From: Candidatus Nanosynbacter featherlites
GTDB lineage: Bacteria; Patescibacteriota; Saccharimonadia; Saccharimonadales; Saccharimonadaceae
Assembly (NCBI RefSeq): GCF_005697565.1
Contig: NZ_CP040004.1
Coordinates: forward strand, 496,001-560,000
DNA: 64,000 bases
Direction of reading: 5' to 3'
Shown: positions 15,860 through 23,725 of the stretch, in pieces
Numbering within the stretch: the first letter of the stretch is position 1
Layout of the letters: every line of letters begins with the position of its first letter
Program-made: the position numbers and the translations under genes
Notes under the pieces: model-generated
What the model saw: only the letters and a program-made list of their open reading frames with translations
Told to the model about the DNA's origin: nothing
Databases searched by the model: none

Positions 15860-16937
15860 TACCCATTATACCATTCTCATATCCAGGTATAATCAGCCTC
15901 TCTGTGATATCCCGCTTCCGTGCTTCATCGATAAACGCAGCCTGCATGGCTGTCACTGTTAATTTGCGTAATTGCTGTAGTGTGTAGCCAAATTCGTTCG
16001 ACAAGACACCCATTTCTCCGCTCATCGACGTGCCAGACACCAGCCGATTGTCCGGATTTACTGTACAGGCAAGCCCTAGCTTATCCAATTGCGGTAGTGG
16101 GTGTTCTGAAAGCTTAGTTACAGCACCAGTCTGCACATTTGACCTTGGGCAACATTCAAGCACAACGCGTCCGTTGCAAACAGACCGTGCAACCGCGCCA
16201 AGCGTTCCATCGTTCGCTACATCTTCAATGATACGCACGCCATGCCCCAGCCGTTGTACTCCTTGCGACACTGCACTTTTGATAGACTGCACACCATCAG
16301 CCTCGCCAGCATGAATCGTAAATGGTATAGAATTTTCGCGCAATATACTAAACGCGGCGGCGTGGGTTTCTAGCGGATAGCCAGCTTCTGGACCAGCAAT
16401 ATCAAAGCCAACAACTGTCGAATTGGTGCCATAATTATCAACCACCAGTTGAGCAATTTCTTCGCTACGGTTTCCATCACACATGGCGCACAGCAAAAGC
16501 CGCGCATGAATTTCCTTACCTTGCTGATGAGCAAGCTTCTCTCCCTGGCGACATCCATCAGCCACAGCATCAACAATTGTCTGCAAGCTAAGCCCTTGCT
16601 GTTGGTGTAGTTCTGGTGCAAAGCGTAGTTCAGCATATACGACGTTATCTTCCGCCAAATCGAGGACTGCTTCGCGTGCCACTCGGCCAAGTGCAGCTGA
16701 TGTCTGCATCACGCCAACAGTATGTTCAAACGTAGAGATATACTGCGGCAAAGAGCCGGCATTAGCAGCATCAAAAAACCATCGCTTAAGCGCATCGGGA
16801 TCACGCGTCGGCAACTTGTCGTAGTCAGTCGCTTCGGCAAGTTCGATGACAGTCGTTGGACGCAAACCGCCATCCAGATGGTCGTGTAGCACCACTTTTG
16901 GTATGTGCCGTATCACCTCCGTCATGTGCTTATTCAC
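15855..16937 (-). CDS. add: Adenosine deaminase
   Basis: 360 residues. Converts adenosine to inosine (purine salvage) using a zinc site: VVLHDHLDGGL near residue 16-26 gives the H-x-H ligands, FTIHAGE the third His and catalytic Glu, RLGHG the next active-site His, and VNPDNRLVSGTSMSGEM stands in place of the final Asp-Asp loop. The NPDNRLVSGTSMS wording is of the type usual in actinobacterial Add proteins, so transfer from an actinobacterial host is a fair inference. GTG 16937 overlaps the TGA of a 16-codon HIT remnant as GTGA; ATG 16925 is an alternative. The flanking 22-bp repeats point to insertion. Confidence 0.9.
   Translation of the reverse strand: MNKHMTEVIRHIPKVVLHDHLDGGLRPTTVIELAEATDYDKLPTRDPDALKRWFFDAANAGSLPQYISTFEHTVGVMQTSAALGRVAREAVLDLAEDNVVYAELRFAPELHQQQGLSLQTIVDAVADGCRQGEKLAHQQGKEIHARLLLCAMCDGNRSEEIAQLVVDNYGTNSTVVGFDIAGPEAGYPLETHAAAFSILRENSIPFTIHAGEADGVQSIKSAVSQGVQRLGHGVRIIEDVANDGTLGAVARSVCNGRVVLECCPRSNVQTGAVTKLSEHPLPQLDKLGLACTVNPDNRLVSGTSMSGEMGVLSNEFGYTLQQLRKLTVTAMQAAFIDEARKRDITERLIIPGYENGIMGI
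15865..15870 (-). promoter_or_regulatory. -10 box TATAAT, leaderless start for HIT gene
   Basis: Minus-strand TATAAT lies inside the last codons of add and ends 6 nt before the HIT ATG 15858. Confidence 0.65.
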
Positions 16938-16984
16938 ACGCTCTCCATAGTCCAGACTGCCTTGTCGAAAATTGTGTGATTCAT
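16934..16984 (-). pseudogene. Truncated HIT gene start (16 codons)
   Basis: ATG 16984 with a strong AAAGGAGG Shine-Dalgarno opens MNHTIFDKAVWTMESV and then stops. The first seven residues equal those of the intact HIT protein (15394-15858), the rest does not. It is best read as the stub of the original HIT gene left when the add segment entered. The stub's TGA overlaps the add GTG by 4 bp, so it may now serve as a leader peptide for translation of add. Confidence 0.65.
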
Positions 16985-16985
16985 A
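16964..16985. repeat. 22-bp direct repeat, copy 2
   Basis: Identical to 15838-15859; holds the start of the HIT remnant just downstream of the flavoprotein gene. Confidence 0.85.
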
Positions 16986-16993
16986 CTCCTCCT

Positions 16994-18316
16994 TTACGCA
17001 AATAAATCGTTCAATGCCTCACTCACCGTTGGATGAGTGAATATTTGGTCACGCAGTACAGTATACGGCAGGTCATTATCCATTACGGTTTTGATAATAT
17101 TAATGACTTCTGGTGAGTTACGACACAATAAACTAGCACCCAAAATTTGTTCAGTGTTTGCATCAATCACCGCACGCAGCAAGCCTGTTGTAGCATTATC
17201 AACATGCAGGCGCGGAATCGCCATAGCGGGCAGCTCTTTTATGATAATTTCGCGCCCCGTCGCACGCGCCTCAGCCTCTGTCATACCCACCCGACCTAGC
17301 GGCGTTTGCATAAAGACCGCGTACGGCAAGGTTTTTTGTTTGGCGCGAGTGTACAGACCATCGCCCAGCAACTGGCTTCTCACAATCCGAAAATCATCCA
17401 GCGACGCATAGGTGAATTGTGGCCCGCCCGTTACATCGCCCATTGCCCAAATATGCGACCGACTAGTGCGAAGTGTTTCATCAACCACAATTGCCCCGCG
17501 CTCATCCGTCGCTACACCAGCAGCTGGTAAATTCAAGCTCATTGTCGCCGGGCGACGGCCCGTAGCCATCAACACCGCATCATAACCAGCGTAATCATCA
17601 TGACTTACTGTGCGAATCGTCGCAGTAGACTCACCCTCAATCGCTGTCACATCCACACTAAACACAATCTCGATACCCTGTGCCTGCAATGCTTCAGTAG
17701 TAGCCTGAGCGATTGCTGGATCTTCACGTGCAAGCAGAGCATCACCCCTCTCAAATACTGTTACTTTTGTACCAAGTTTGGTATAAGTTGAGGCAAATTC
17801 TAACCCAATATAACCGCCACCAATGATAGCTAGCTGTTTTGGCTGTGTCATTTTATCCAGCAATTCAGTACTGGTATATACAAACGGCTTATCAACACCT
17901 GGAATATCTGGGATGATTGATTCCGCACCGGTGTTAATAAAAATCTGCGGTGCACTCACTATTAGCTCGTCGTCACCCGCCATAACCTTCACAGTACGAT
18001 CATCTACGAACGATGCCTCACCCTCAATGACACTCACCGTTTCACGATCCGCGAGCATGTGATAGTTCTTCTCATTCAACCGCGTCACTACCGTTGTCTT
18101 ATGTGCCATCGCCTCATCAAAACTTTGATGATGTTCGGCTGCACTGACCAGCACCTTAGTAGGAATACAAGCAATATTAATACAGGTGCCGCCATACATC
18201 TTTGGTGACCGCTCCACCAGCGCTACCTTTTTGCCCGCATTCGCCAGCGCCACCGCTAATGTCTTACCAGCTTTGCCAAAACCAATAATAAGTGCGTCAA
18301 ATTGTTGTATATCCAT
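16994..18316 (-). CDS. rclA: RclA-like pyridine nucleotide-disulfide oxidoreductase
   Basis: 440 residues of the flavin disulfide reductase family. FAD-binding GFGKAGKTLA (residues ~12-21), redox pair in GGTCINIACIPTK (C45 and C50), NAD(P)H-binding AIIGGGYIGLEFAS near 165, second FAD motif HIWAMGDVTGG, and a C-terminal dimer interface ending FTHPTVSEALNDLF. The FGKAGKTLA start and the SEALNDLF end are those of RclA, the hypochlorous-acid-protective flavoprotein that reduces Cu(II), rather than lipoamide dehydrogenase. In an oral or mucosal parasite this would answer neutrophil oxidants. Shine-Dalgarno AGGAGG. First gene of the probable run continuing to the GrpB gene. Confidence 0.85.
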   Translation of the reverse strand: MDIQQFDALIIGFGKAGKTLAVALANAGKKVALVERSPKMYGGTCINIACIPTKVLVSAAEHHQSFDEAMAHKTTVVTRLNEKNYHMLADRETVSVIEGEASFVDDRTVKVMAGDDELIVSAPQIFINTGAESIIPDIPGVDKPFVYTSTELLDKMTQPKQLAIIGGGYIGLEFASTYTKLGTKVTVFERGDALLAREDPAIAQATTEALQAQGIEIVFSVDVTAIEGESTATIRTVSHDDYAGYDAVLMATGRRPATMSLNLPAAGVATDERGAIVVDETLRTSRSHIWAMGDVTGGPQFTYASLDDFRIVRSQLLGDGLYTRAKQKTLPYAVFMQTPLGRVGMTEAEARATGREIIIKELPAMAIPRLHVDNATTGLLRAVIDANTEQILGASLLCRNSPEVINIIKTVMDNDLPYTVLRDQIFTHPTVSEALNDLFA

Positions 18317-18438
18317 TTACCTCCTCCTATCTTTTTTAGTGATCTCTCTCGCTGCAACAATTTCTCTATCGGTATACAGAACTGCCTCTTTTATTACAAG
18401 TTTTGAGATACTACTGTTATCGTGTGCGCAATAGCTCC

Positions 18439-19482
18439 TTAAAACTGTTCCAAAAAGTCCAGCTTGCCACTCTCGAAATGTCGCACATCCTCGATGCCGT
18501 ATTTCATCATCACCAGGCGGTCGATACCGCAGCCAAAGGCAAAGCCAGTGTATTCATTTGGGTTGATGTCAGCAGCCTTCAGCACATTCGGATGAATCAT
18601 GCCGCAACCCAACAGTTCGATCCAGCCTTCGCCCGAACAAACTTTGCAATCCGGATTTTTTCCTTCGCAGAATGGGCAGCTCAGCGCAAACTCAAAGCTC
18701 GGTTCGGTGAACGGGAAATAAAATGGATTGACACGCACGTCAAGTTTCTTGCCGTAATATTCCTGCAAAAACTCTTGCAAAGTAGCGATGAGGTTACCGA
18801 CATTGACACCTTTGGCAACATACACGCCTTCGACTTGGTAGAACGTGTGCTCATGCCGCGCGTCCAGGTCTTCATTGCGAAACACCCGGTCGGGTACGAT
18901 GGCAGCGATTGCCTCACCCCTTGCGAGATTACCATGATATTTTTTCAGCACGCGATTTTGCATGGTCGAGGTGTGCGCCGGTGCAATCAAACGGTCGCCA
19001 TTAGCGTCAGTCTCTTCGGTCATGAAGGTATCATAATCATCGCGCGCTGGGTGACCTTTCGGGAAATTTAGACTCTCAAACATGTGAAATTGGTCGTCAA
19101 TCTCACGCGACTCTTCCGTCACAAAACCCATGCGATTAAAAATGTCAGAAATGCGGTCAATTTCACGCATCAATGGGTGAATCGTGCCGCGCTCACTCGG
19201 CAGTAAATCGGGTCGTGGAGCATTAACATCCATCAGCGCTGTCACGTCAATTGGCGGCAAGTCAACTTTTGACAGTTCAGCTTCACGAGCCGTGACCAAC
19301 CGCTCCAGTTCCTGTTTCAATTCATTAACTTTTTTACCAAACGCCGCGCGCTCCTCGGCTGGCAGTGTCGCGATGATGGCATATAGCTCCCGCAGCTCCG
19401 TACTCCGCAACACACTGCGCGGTTCAGCCACCTCTGCTACACGTGATAATAATGCTGATCGAACTTCATCTAGCTTTTTCAT
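18439..19482 (-). CDS. pheS: Phenylalanyl-tRNA synthetase alpha subunit
   Basis: 347 residues, the usual PheS length. N-terminal coiled coil (~1-85), then the class II catalytic core: RGTIHPLMREIDRISDIFNR followed by MGF, DDQFHMFESLNFPKGHPARD (motif 2 region, including the F-x-x-L-N-x-P-x-x-H-P signature), and FAFGCGIDRLVMMKYGI-type motif 3 near the C-terminus. A short Cys-rich patch (ALSCPFCEGKNPDCKVCSGE) replaces the more usual sequence and may bind zinc. AAGGACG precedes ATG. One base separates it from the small membrane gene upstream, and they share a promoter. pheT is 17 kb away. Confidence 0.96.
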   Translation of the reverse strand: MKKLDEVRSALLSRVAEVAEPRSVLRSTELRELYAIIATLPAEERAAFGKKVNELKQELERLVTAREAELSKVDLPPIDVTALMDVNAPRPDLLPSERGTIHPLMREIDRISDIFNRMGFVTEESREIDDQFHMFESLNFPKGHPARDDYDTFMTEETDANGDRLIAPAHTSTMQNRVLKKYHGNLARGEAIAAIVPDRVFRNEDLDARHEHTFYQVEGVYVAKGVNVGNLIATLQEFLQEYYGKKLDVRVNPFYFPFTEPSFEFALSCPFCEGKNPDCKVCSGEGWIELLGCGMIHPNVLKAADINPNEYTGFAFGCGIDRLVMMKYGIEDVRHFESGKLDFLEQF

Positions 19483-19483
19483 A

Positions 19484-19720
19484 TCATCGTCCTTGCATTA
19501 AAAACATACCGACAACCCCTGCCGCCATGATCACGATCAAAATCCACGCCCACGCCAACGTCGTCGTCTGTTTTGTGCCTTCTAGATATTTCACATCTTC
19601 CACGCCGTCCAAGCTAGCTTTCTCCTGCAAGCTCGACGCTTTCGCCTTTTCGCGTAGTTCCGCCGCAATGCGTTCTTGCAGCTCACTGCGCTGATCGTTC
19701 TGATTTACAAATAATCCCAT
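19484..19720 (-). CDS. Small single-helix membrane protein
   Basis: 78 residues. An N-terminal charged, helical region (RSELQERIAAELREKAKA) of about 50 residues is cytoplasmic by the positive-inside rule, followed by one transmembrane helix (WAWILIVIMAAGVVGMFLM) ending at the C-terminus, a tail-anchored layout. No family recognised. The leaderless start has TATACT 6 nt upstream and the gene precedes pheS by one base, so it heads the pheS transcript. Confidence 0.7.
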   Translation of the reverse strand: MGLFVNQNDQRSELQERIAAELREKAKASSLQEKASLDGVEDVKYLEGTKQTTTLAWAWILIVIMAAGVVGMFLMQGR

Positions 19721-19726
19721 AACTAC

Positions 19727-19732
19727 AGTATA
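19727..19732 (-). promoter_or_regulatory. -10 box TATACT, leaderless start for 19720
   Basis: Minus-strand TATACT ends 6 nt before ATG 19720. Divergent from the aquaporin promoter at 19744. Confidence 0.65.
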
Positions 19733-19743
19733 GCAAATTATGC

Positions 19744-19749
19744 TATAAT
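19744..19749 (+). promoter_or_regulatory. -10 box TATAAT of aquaporin gene
   Basis: TGCTATAAT (extended -10) lies 28 nt before ATG 19778; the transcript has a real leader carrying AAGGAGGG at 19767-19774. Confidence 0.65.
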
Positions 19750-19777
19750 AGTCGTGATACTACTTTAAGGAGGGAAT

Positions 19778-20722
19778 ATGGCTACGAAGAAAACTTCAAA
19801 GAAAGCCCCGGTTAAAGCTACGGCAAAGAAAACTGCTGCAGCCAAAACCGAAACCAAAACGACCGTCAAACGAGTCGTCACCGAATCTGCTGCGGCCAAA
19901 AGCAAAAGCAAGCGCGCCAAATTGGGTTCTGCATTACCAAGCAACTTAATCAACATCGTCATCGCAGAAATCATCGGTACGTTCATCTTGACGCTGACCG
20001 CACTGTTTGCATCGGACGTCCTGTCATCAATGTACGTTGGTTTTGCATTGATGCTCATCGTTACTGCTATCGGCGGTATTTCTGGCGCACACGTCAACCC
20101 AGCCGTTACTTTCGGTTTGTGGTCAATGCGCAAATTAAAAACCGCTTTGGTACCATTCTACTGGGGTGCACAATTCCTCGGTGCCATGGCAGCAGTTGTA
20201 CTAATCGGCTCAATCACCAACAACGGTTTTGCGCTCAGCTTTAACCAATTCACTGCATTCTCATGGAGCGTCTTTGCCGTTGAACTGATCGGTGTTGCTG
20301 TCTTCATGTTCGGCGTCGCCGCAGCATTGAACCGCAAAGAAATCAGCACGACTGGCAAAGCTGTTGGTATTGGTCTGGCATTGATGATCGGTTTGGTCGT
20401 ATCAGGCTCAATCACGTCATTTGTCCGTGCATCAGTCATAGCCAAAATCCAAGACAACCAAGTTGCAGCGCAATCAGAAAACAGTGAGCGTCCATACCCA
20501 CGAGAAATTTACATCTCAGGCGCAACACTCAACCCAGCTGTTGCTTTGGCAGTCACAGAAAAGACTGACACTCAAGTGCGCAGCAACAGTCCATTCCCAG
20601 CTAAGAACGAGAAGAACTACTCTCGCTTTAGTCTGGAAGTAATTGTCGCAACACTCATCGGTGCAGCTCTGGGTGGTAACTTGTTCTTGCTCATCAATTA
20701 CCGTAACAAGGAAGAAGAGTAA
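19778..20722 (+). CDS. Aquaporin/MIP family channel with basic N-terminal tail
   Basis: 314 residues. The MIP fold is clear: six helices from residue ~58 on and two half-helix loops, SGAHVNPAVTFG and SGATLNPAVALA, with both NPA motifs. The residue after the second NPA is Val, where water-selective aquaporins and most glycerol facilitators carry Arg (the selectivity-filter Arg), so the pore should be less cation-excluding or differently selective. Residues 1-48 are an Ala/Lys/Thr-rich tail (KAPVKATAKKTAAAKTETK) of histone-H1 type not normal for the family. A ~35-residue loop before the second NPA is also longer than usual. Monocistronic, with promoter, Shine-Dalgarno and terminator. Confidence 0.85.
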   Translation: MATKKTSKKAPVKATAKKTAAAKTETKTTVKRVVTESAAAKSKSKRAKLGSALPSNLINIVIAEIIGTFILTLTALFASDVLSSMYVGFALMLIVTAIGGISGAHVNPAVTFGLWSMRKLKTALVPFYWGAQFLGAMAAVVLIGSITNNGFALSFNQFTAFSWSVFAVELIGVAVFMFGVAAALNRKEISTTGKAVGIGLALMIGLVVSGSITSFVRASVIAKIQDNQVAAQSENSERPYPREIYISGATLNPAVALAVTEKTDTQVRSNSPFPAKNEKNYSRFSLEVIVATLIGAALGGNLFLLINYRNKEEE

Positions 20723-20742
20723 ATCATAGTTCTACTATAACG

Positions 20743-20773
20743 ATATCCCGCCTGGTTTGGCGGGATATTTTTT
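20743..20773. terminator. Hairpin terminator (aquaporin / rmuC)
   Basis: ATATCCCGCC-TGGTTT-GGCGGGATAT followed by TTTTT on the plus strand. It separates the convergent aquaporin and rmuC genes. Confidence 0.85.
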
Positions 20774-20777
20774 ATAT

Positions 20778-21848
20778 TCAATCTTCCTGCGCTGGCCGAT
20801 CGATCAGTTCTGGCTGCGTTTGATGATCACCACCAGCGATCCGCACCACGTCTTTATCAATCTTGCCCAGCTCCTTGTATGAATTATTATAATGCCCGAC
20901 AGTCGTACTGAGGCTCTTACCCATCTTGGTCATCAGCTCGTCAAACTTTTTGATATGCACGCCCAGCTGACCGACACGCACCTGGATGTCCTTGGCCTGC
21001 TCTTCAATCTGTAGGCTCCGCAGCCCCTGTAGCACCGTCTGCAAATACGCTAAAAAGCTGGTCGGGCTGACGATGATCACCCGCTTGTCACGAAAGGCAT
21101 ATTCGATCAAATCGCGGCTCGAACCGCCCGTACCAACATTGTTGATGAGTAGATCATAATACAGCGACTCTGATGGAATGAACATAAAGGCAAAATCCAT
21201 AGTATTCTCACGCGGCCGAATGTACTTGCTGGTTTCGTCGATGCGCCCCTTCAGGTCAGCCTTCACCTTATTCAGCCACAACTCGCGCTCAGCTTTAGTC
21301 TCAGCGTTGATCATCCGGTTGTAATTTTCCAGACTAAATTTACTGTCTACTGGCAAAATCTGCCCCTTGTCCAAAAAAATCACCGCATCAACAATCTCGC
21401 CATCCTTGAAGCGGTACTGCATCTGAAACTGCTTGGCTGGCAGTACATTGTCCAGCACACTTTCTAAGTAAAACTCGCCGAACACGCCGCGCTGCTTCGG
21501 ATTTTGCAGAACGTTCTGCAAAGTTTTTAGGTCAGTCGCTACGTCGACCACCCGCTTGTTTGTTTCATCCAACTTGGCCAGCCGCTGTGTCACGTCCGCC
21601 ACCAATTTGGCACTTTCCGACAGCTGCTTTTGGACCGAAGTTTGCACTTGAGCATTGCTGCGCTCTAATTTGTCGCTAACTGATTCATTCAACTTGGCGA
21701 TGGTTCGCCCCAGCTCCACCACGTCAGTTTTGATGAGCTCAACTGATGACTGTTGCTTCAGCTCGCCTAGTTTTGACTGCAGCACAAACAGCGTTGCGCC
21801 CAAGCCCATAACGATAATACCTAAGAGAATGATGATAATGATTTCCAT
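20778..21848 (-). CDS. rmuC: DNA recombination protein RmuC
   Basis: 356 residues. N-terminal membrane helix (1-23), a long coiled coil (~25-115), then the RmuC nuclease-like domain: NPKQRGVFGEFYLESVLDNV, VDAVIFLDKGQILPVDSKFS, FAFMFIPSESLYYDLL and VIIVSPTSFLAYLQTV, all family blocks. RmuC limits inversion-type rearrangements in E. coli; the fold is of the PD-(D/E)XK kind. TACACT ends 6 nt before the ATG, giving a leaderless transcript. The downstream neighbour is the aquaporin terminator. Confidence 0.93.
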   Translation of the reverse strand: MEIIIIILLGIIVMGLGATLFVLQSKLGELKQQSSVELIKTDVVELGRTIAKLNESVSDKLERSNAQVQTSVQKQLSESAKLVADVTQRLAKLDETNKRVVDVATDLKTLQNVLQNPKQRGVFGEFYLESVLDNVLPAKQFQMQYRFKDGEIVDAVIFLDKGQILPVDSKFSLENYNRMINAETKAERELWLNKVKADLKGRIDETSKYIRPRENTMDFAFMFIPSESLYYDLLINNVGTGGSSRDLIEYAFRDKRVIIVSPTSFLAYLQTVLQGLRSLQIEEQAKDIQVRVGQLGVHIKKFDELMTKMGKSLSTTVGHYNNSYKELGKIDKDVVRIAGGDHQTQPELIDRPAQED

Positions 21849-21854
21849 ACCCTT

Positions 21855-21860
21855 AGTGTA
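21855..21860 (-). promoter_or_regulatory. -10 box TACACT, leaderless start for rmuC
   Basis: Minus-strand TGTACACT ends 6 nt before ATG 21848. Confidence 0.55.
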
Positions 21861-21866
21861 CAGGGA

Positions 21867-22358
21867 TTACAGAGACAAGACAACTCGCGCCAAAATCACA
21901 AACACGATCATCAACAAAATCGCTGCGCCGTCGCCGCGAATCCTATTGAGCCATGTTAGGCTAGCGTATACCACCATATAGGTCAATAATGCGATCAACG
22001 CCGCTACAATAGTGTGCGCCTGCCAAAAATTGACACCCCACAAGGCAATCGTTGCTGCCAATACCACGACCAGCGGACGCTTGATACCAAACAATATCAA
22101 CACTGGTACCAACATGATAGCCATGATAACTGTGGCGATATGCCCTGCCATCATGGTGCTGTTGCCACATAACAACTGGTTGGCGCCATCTTTACACACG
22201 ATTGGTTCCAAAATAACTCGGTCAATTCCTGTTGCAACCAACCACACCAACAGCCCTGCCACTGCCGCAGTCAGCAACAAACGACCAAACACTGCTGCTC
22301 GCATATTAAACAAGTAATCTGATATTTCCTCTTTAAATATAGTTGAGAGAATCTTCAT
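21867..22358 (-). CDS. Unknown multi-spanning membrane protein
   Basis: 163 residues with about five hydrophobic helices (near 25-45, 68-88, 92-110, 115-132 and 142-162) and a short extracytoplasmic loop with two Cys (IVCKDGANQLLCGN) that could form a disulfide. No family recognised. It lies 18 bp upstream of the rmuC start, on the same strand, but rmuC has its own -10 box. Start ATG 22358 with TAATAT about 9 nt upstream. Confidence 0.65.
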   Translation of the reverse strand: MKILSTIFKEEISDYLFNMRAAVFGRLLLTAAVAGLLVWLVATGIDRVILEPIVCKDGANQLLCGNSTMMAGHIATVIMAIMLVPVLILFGIKRPLVVVLAATIALWGVNFWQAHTIVAALIALLTYMVVYASLTWLNRIRGDGAAILLMIVFVILARVVLSL

Positions 22359-22420
22359 AATATTCTAATATTACACGAAAATTGCCAATAAAGCAAATGT
22401 AGATTATGAATATATTTATG

Positions 22421-22882
22421 CTAACGCTTTATTAGCGGCTTGTACCAGATGATACCAATACAAGCAATCAACAAACCACCGGCGACATCAAGCGGTGTAT
22501 GCACCAATGCCAGCACCCGGCCAATTCCAACCAGCAGTGTCAACACTAAACAAACGCTCGCTAGCAACTTATCGCGCGTACCGAACCAAACTGCCAAGGT
22601 GATTGCCATGGTGAACAATGCGTGATCTGAAGGAAACCCAGGATTATTCAGATATGCTGCACCTGGCTCAACACCCATCAACTCAAATGGTCGCAAGCTT
22701 TCTGGCTGATAGAACGTCCCCACCGTCTTTGCCACCACATACGCCGTCAAGCCTGCCATCAACACTCTGGCATATGTCTGGTATTTTTTATTATTCGGCA
22801 CTTTGCACAGCAATGCGTACGCACCAATCAAGACCACCGGTATAACCAAACCGTCTGCCACCAGTTTCACAATTGCTTCCAT
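22421..22882 (-). CDS. PAP2-family membrane phosphatase
   Basis: 153 residues, five predicted helices. The three-part PAP2 motif is visible: K-x-x-x-x-x-x-RP as KTVGTFYQPESLRPFE, PSGH as GFPSDHALF and SRxxxxxHxxxD as GRVLALVHTPLDVAGG. Such enzymes remove phosphate from lipids (phosphatidic acid, undecaprenyl diphosphate), so a role in recycling the cell-wall lipid carrier is possible. The Gly of PSGH is Asp here. Leaderless: TACAAT ends 6 nt before ATG 22882. Divergent from the tRNA-Gln gene. Confidence 0.87.
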   Translation of the reverse strand: MEAIVKLVADGLVIPVVLIGAYALLCKVPNNKKYQTYARVLMAGLTAYVVAKTVGTFYQPESLRPFELMGVEPGAAYLNNPGFPSDHALFTMAITLAVWFGTRDKLLASVCLVLTLLVGIGRVLALVHTPLDVAGGLLIACIGIIWYKPLIKR

Positions 22883-22888
22883 GCAATC

Positions 22889-22894
22889 ATTGTA
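22889..22894 (-). promoter_or_regulatory. -10 box TACAAT, leaderless start for PAP2 gene
   Basis: Minus-strand TACAAT ends 6 nt before ATG 22882. Confidence 0.55.
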
Positions 22895-22921
22895 TCATCC
22901 GCCAGCCTGCACATCCAGAGC

Positions 22922-22950
22922 TTGCGCACCACCATGTTTTGTAGTACAAT
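22922..22950 (+). promoter_or_regulatory. tRNA-Gln promoter
   Basis: TTGCGC (22922-22927), 17-bp spacer, TACAAT (22945-22950); the tRNA begins 12 nt later. Confidence 0.6.
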
Positions 22951-22961
22951 CAAATATGCAT

Positions 22962-23035
22962 TGGGGATTGGCCAAGTGGTAAGGCAGCGGGTTCTGGTCC
23001 CGTGATCGGGGGTTCGAATCCCTCATCCCCAGCCA
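22962..23035 (+). tRNA. tRNA-Gln(CTG)
   Basis: Acceptor stem TGGGGAT/ATCCCCA, D arm GGCCAAGTGGTAAGGC, anticodon loop TTCTGGT (anticodon CTG), T arm GGGGG-TTCGAAT-CCCTC, discriminator G and encoded CCA. A T as first base is normal for tRNA-Gln. Confidence 0.95.
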
Positions 23036-23071
23036 CATTGAACTACAAAATACATCGTTAGCGCGATGTAT

Positions 23072-23515
23072 TTATTTTTTTGACGTTTTGATGACAATAC
23101 CAAACAGCGCCCACAGCAGCGCCAGCCACACAAAGTCGATCATGCTTGATTGCCGAGATAATACACTGAACAATATAGAGATACCGCGCATATCCGCAAA
23201 GACCACCAAAACCGTCAGTAACTGCAGCGCCATGATCAGACAGCAAAAACTCAGCCGCAATACAGAAGGTCGCACCCGTAGTCCAATCAACCAAGGCAAT
23301 GCCAGCACTTCCATATACACCAATGCTACCGCGAGCACCACTGCCGTCACTTCGGTAAACCCAGCGACCTGCAACAATCCTGGAAATTTTTCAAAAGCAA
23401 ACAGCTGCATCAGCACCGTCACCAGCAACGTCGCTGCCAGTAGCAAACCAGCCCAACGGCCCAAACCAACGTTTATAATCTCTTTTCTCATTCGTTTGAC
23501 TGACGGCTTTTTCAT
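23072..23515 (-). CDS. Unknown four-helix membrane protein
   Basis: 147 residues. A basic N-terminus (KKPSVKRMRKEI) leads into four hydrophobic helices (near 20-42, 52-78, 83-105 and 118-142), an inside-first topology. No family recognised. The start MKKPSVKRM at 23515 is chosen because TATAAT ends 6 nt upstream; the open frame extends 11 codons further but across the promoter. Lies between tRNA-Gln and trmD. Confidence 0.65.
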   Translation of the reverse strand: MKKPSVKRMRKEIINVGLGRWAGLLLAATLLVTVLMQLFAFEKFPGLLQVAGFTEVTAVVLAVALVYMEVLALPWLIGLRVRPSVLRLSFCCLIMALQLLTVLVVFADMRGISILFSVLSRQSSMIDFVWLALLWALFGIVIKTSKK

Positions 23516-23521
23516 GCTTTC

Positions 23522-23527
23522 ATTATA
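23522..23527 (-). promoter_or_regulatory. -10 box TATAAT, leaderless start for 23515
   Basis: Minus-strand TATAAT ends 6 nt before ATG 23515. Confidence 0.65.
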
Positions 23528-23680
23528 ATGCGCAAACCCTATAACCACAAGTTTGTTGTATTTTTCACTAAATTACTTGCAAAAAAACAAAAATATACGT
23601 ACCATAAACATAAGCGAACTATACAAAAATAAACACCACAAATTACGTATCTTTCGCTCTACGACCATCCACCACAACAA

Positions 23681-23712
23681 AATACCGCTGCTTTTCATGT
23701 AGCGGTATTTTC
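23681..23712 (-). terminator. Hairpin terminator of trmD
   Basis: AATACCGCT...AGCGGTATT stem with an 11-nt loop; the minus-strand copy is followed by a T-rich stretch. Lies 14 bp past the trmD stop. The surrounding 23528-23680 is A+T-rich with nothing else recognisable. Confidence 0.75.
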
Positions 23713-23725
23713 CGTTAACTCAGTA

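Noticed and set aside
16994-18316. Dihydrolipoamide dehydrogenase of a 2-oxo acid complex
   Set aside because: No E1/E2 genes nearby; FGKAGKTLA and SEALNDLF fit RclA better.
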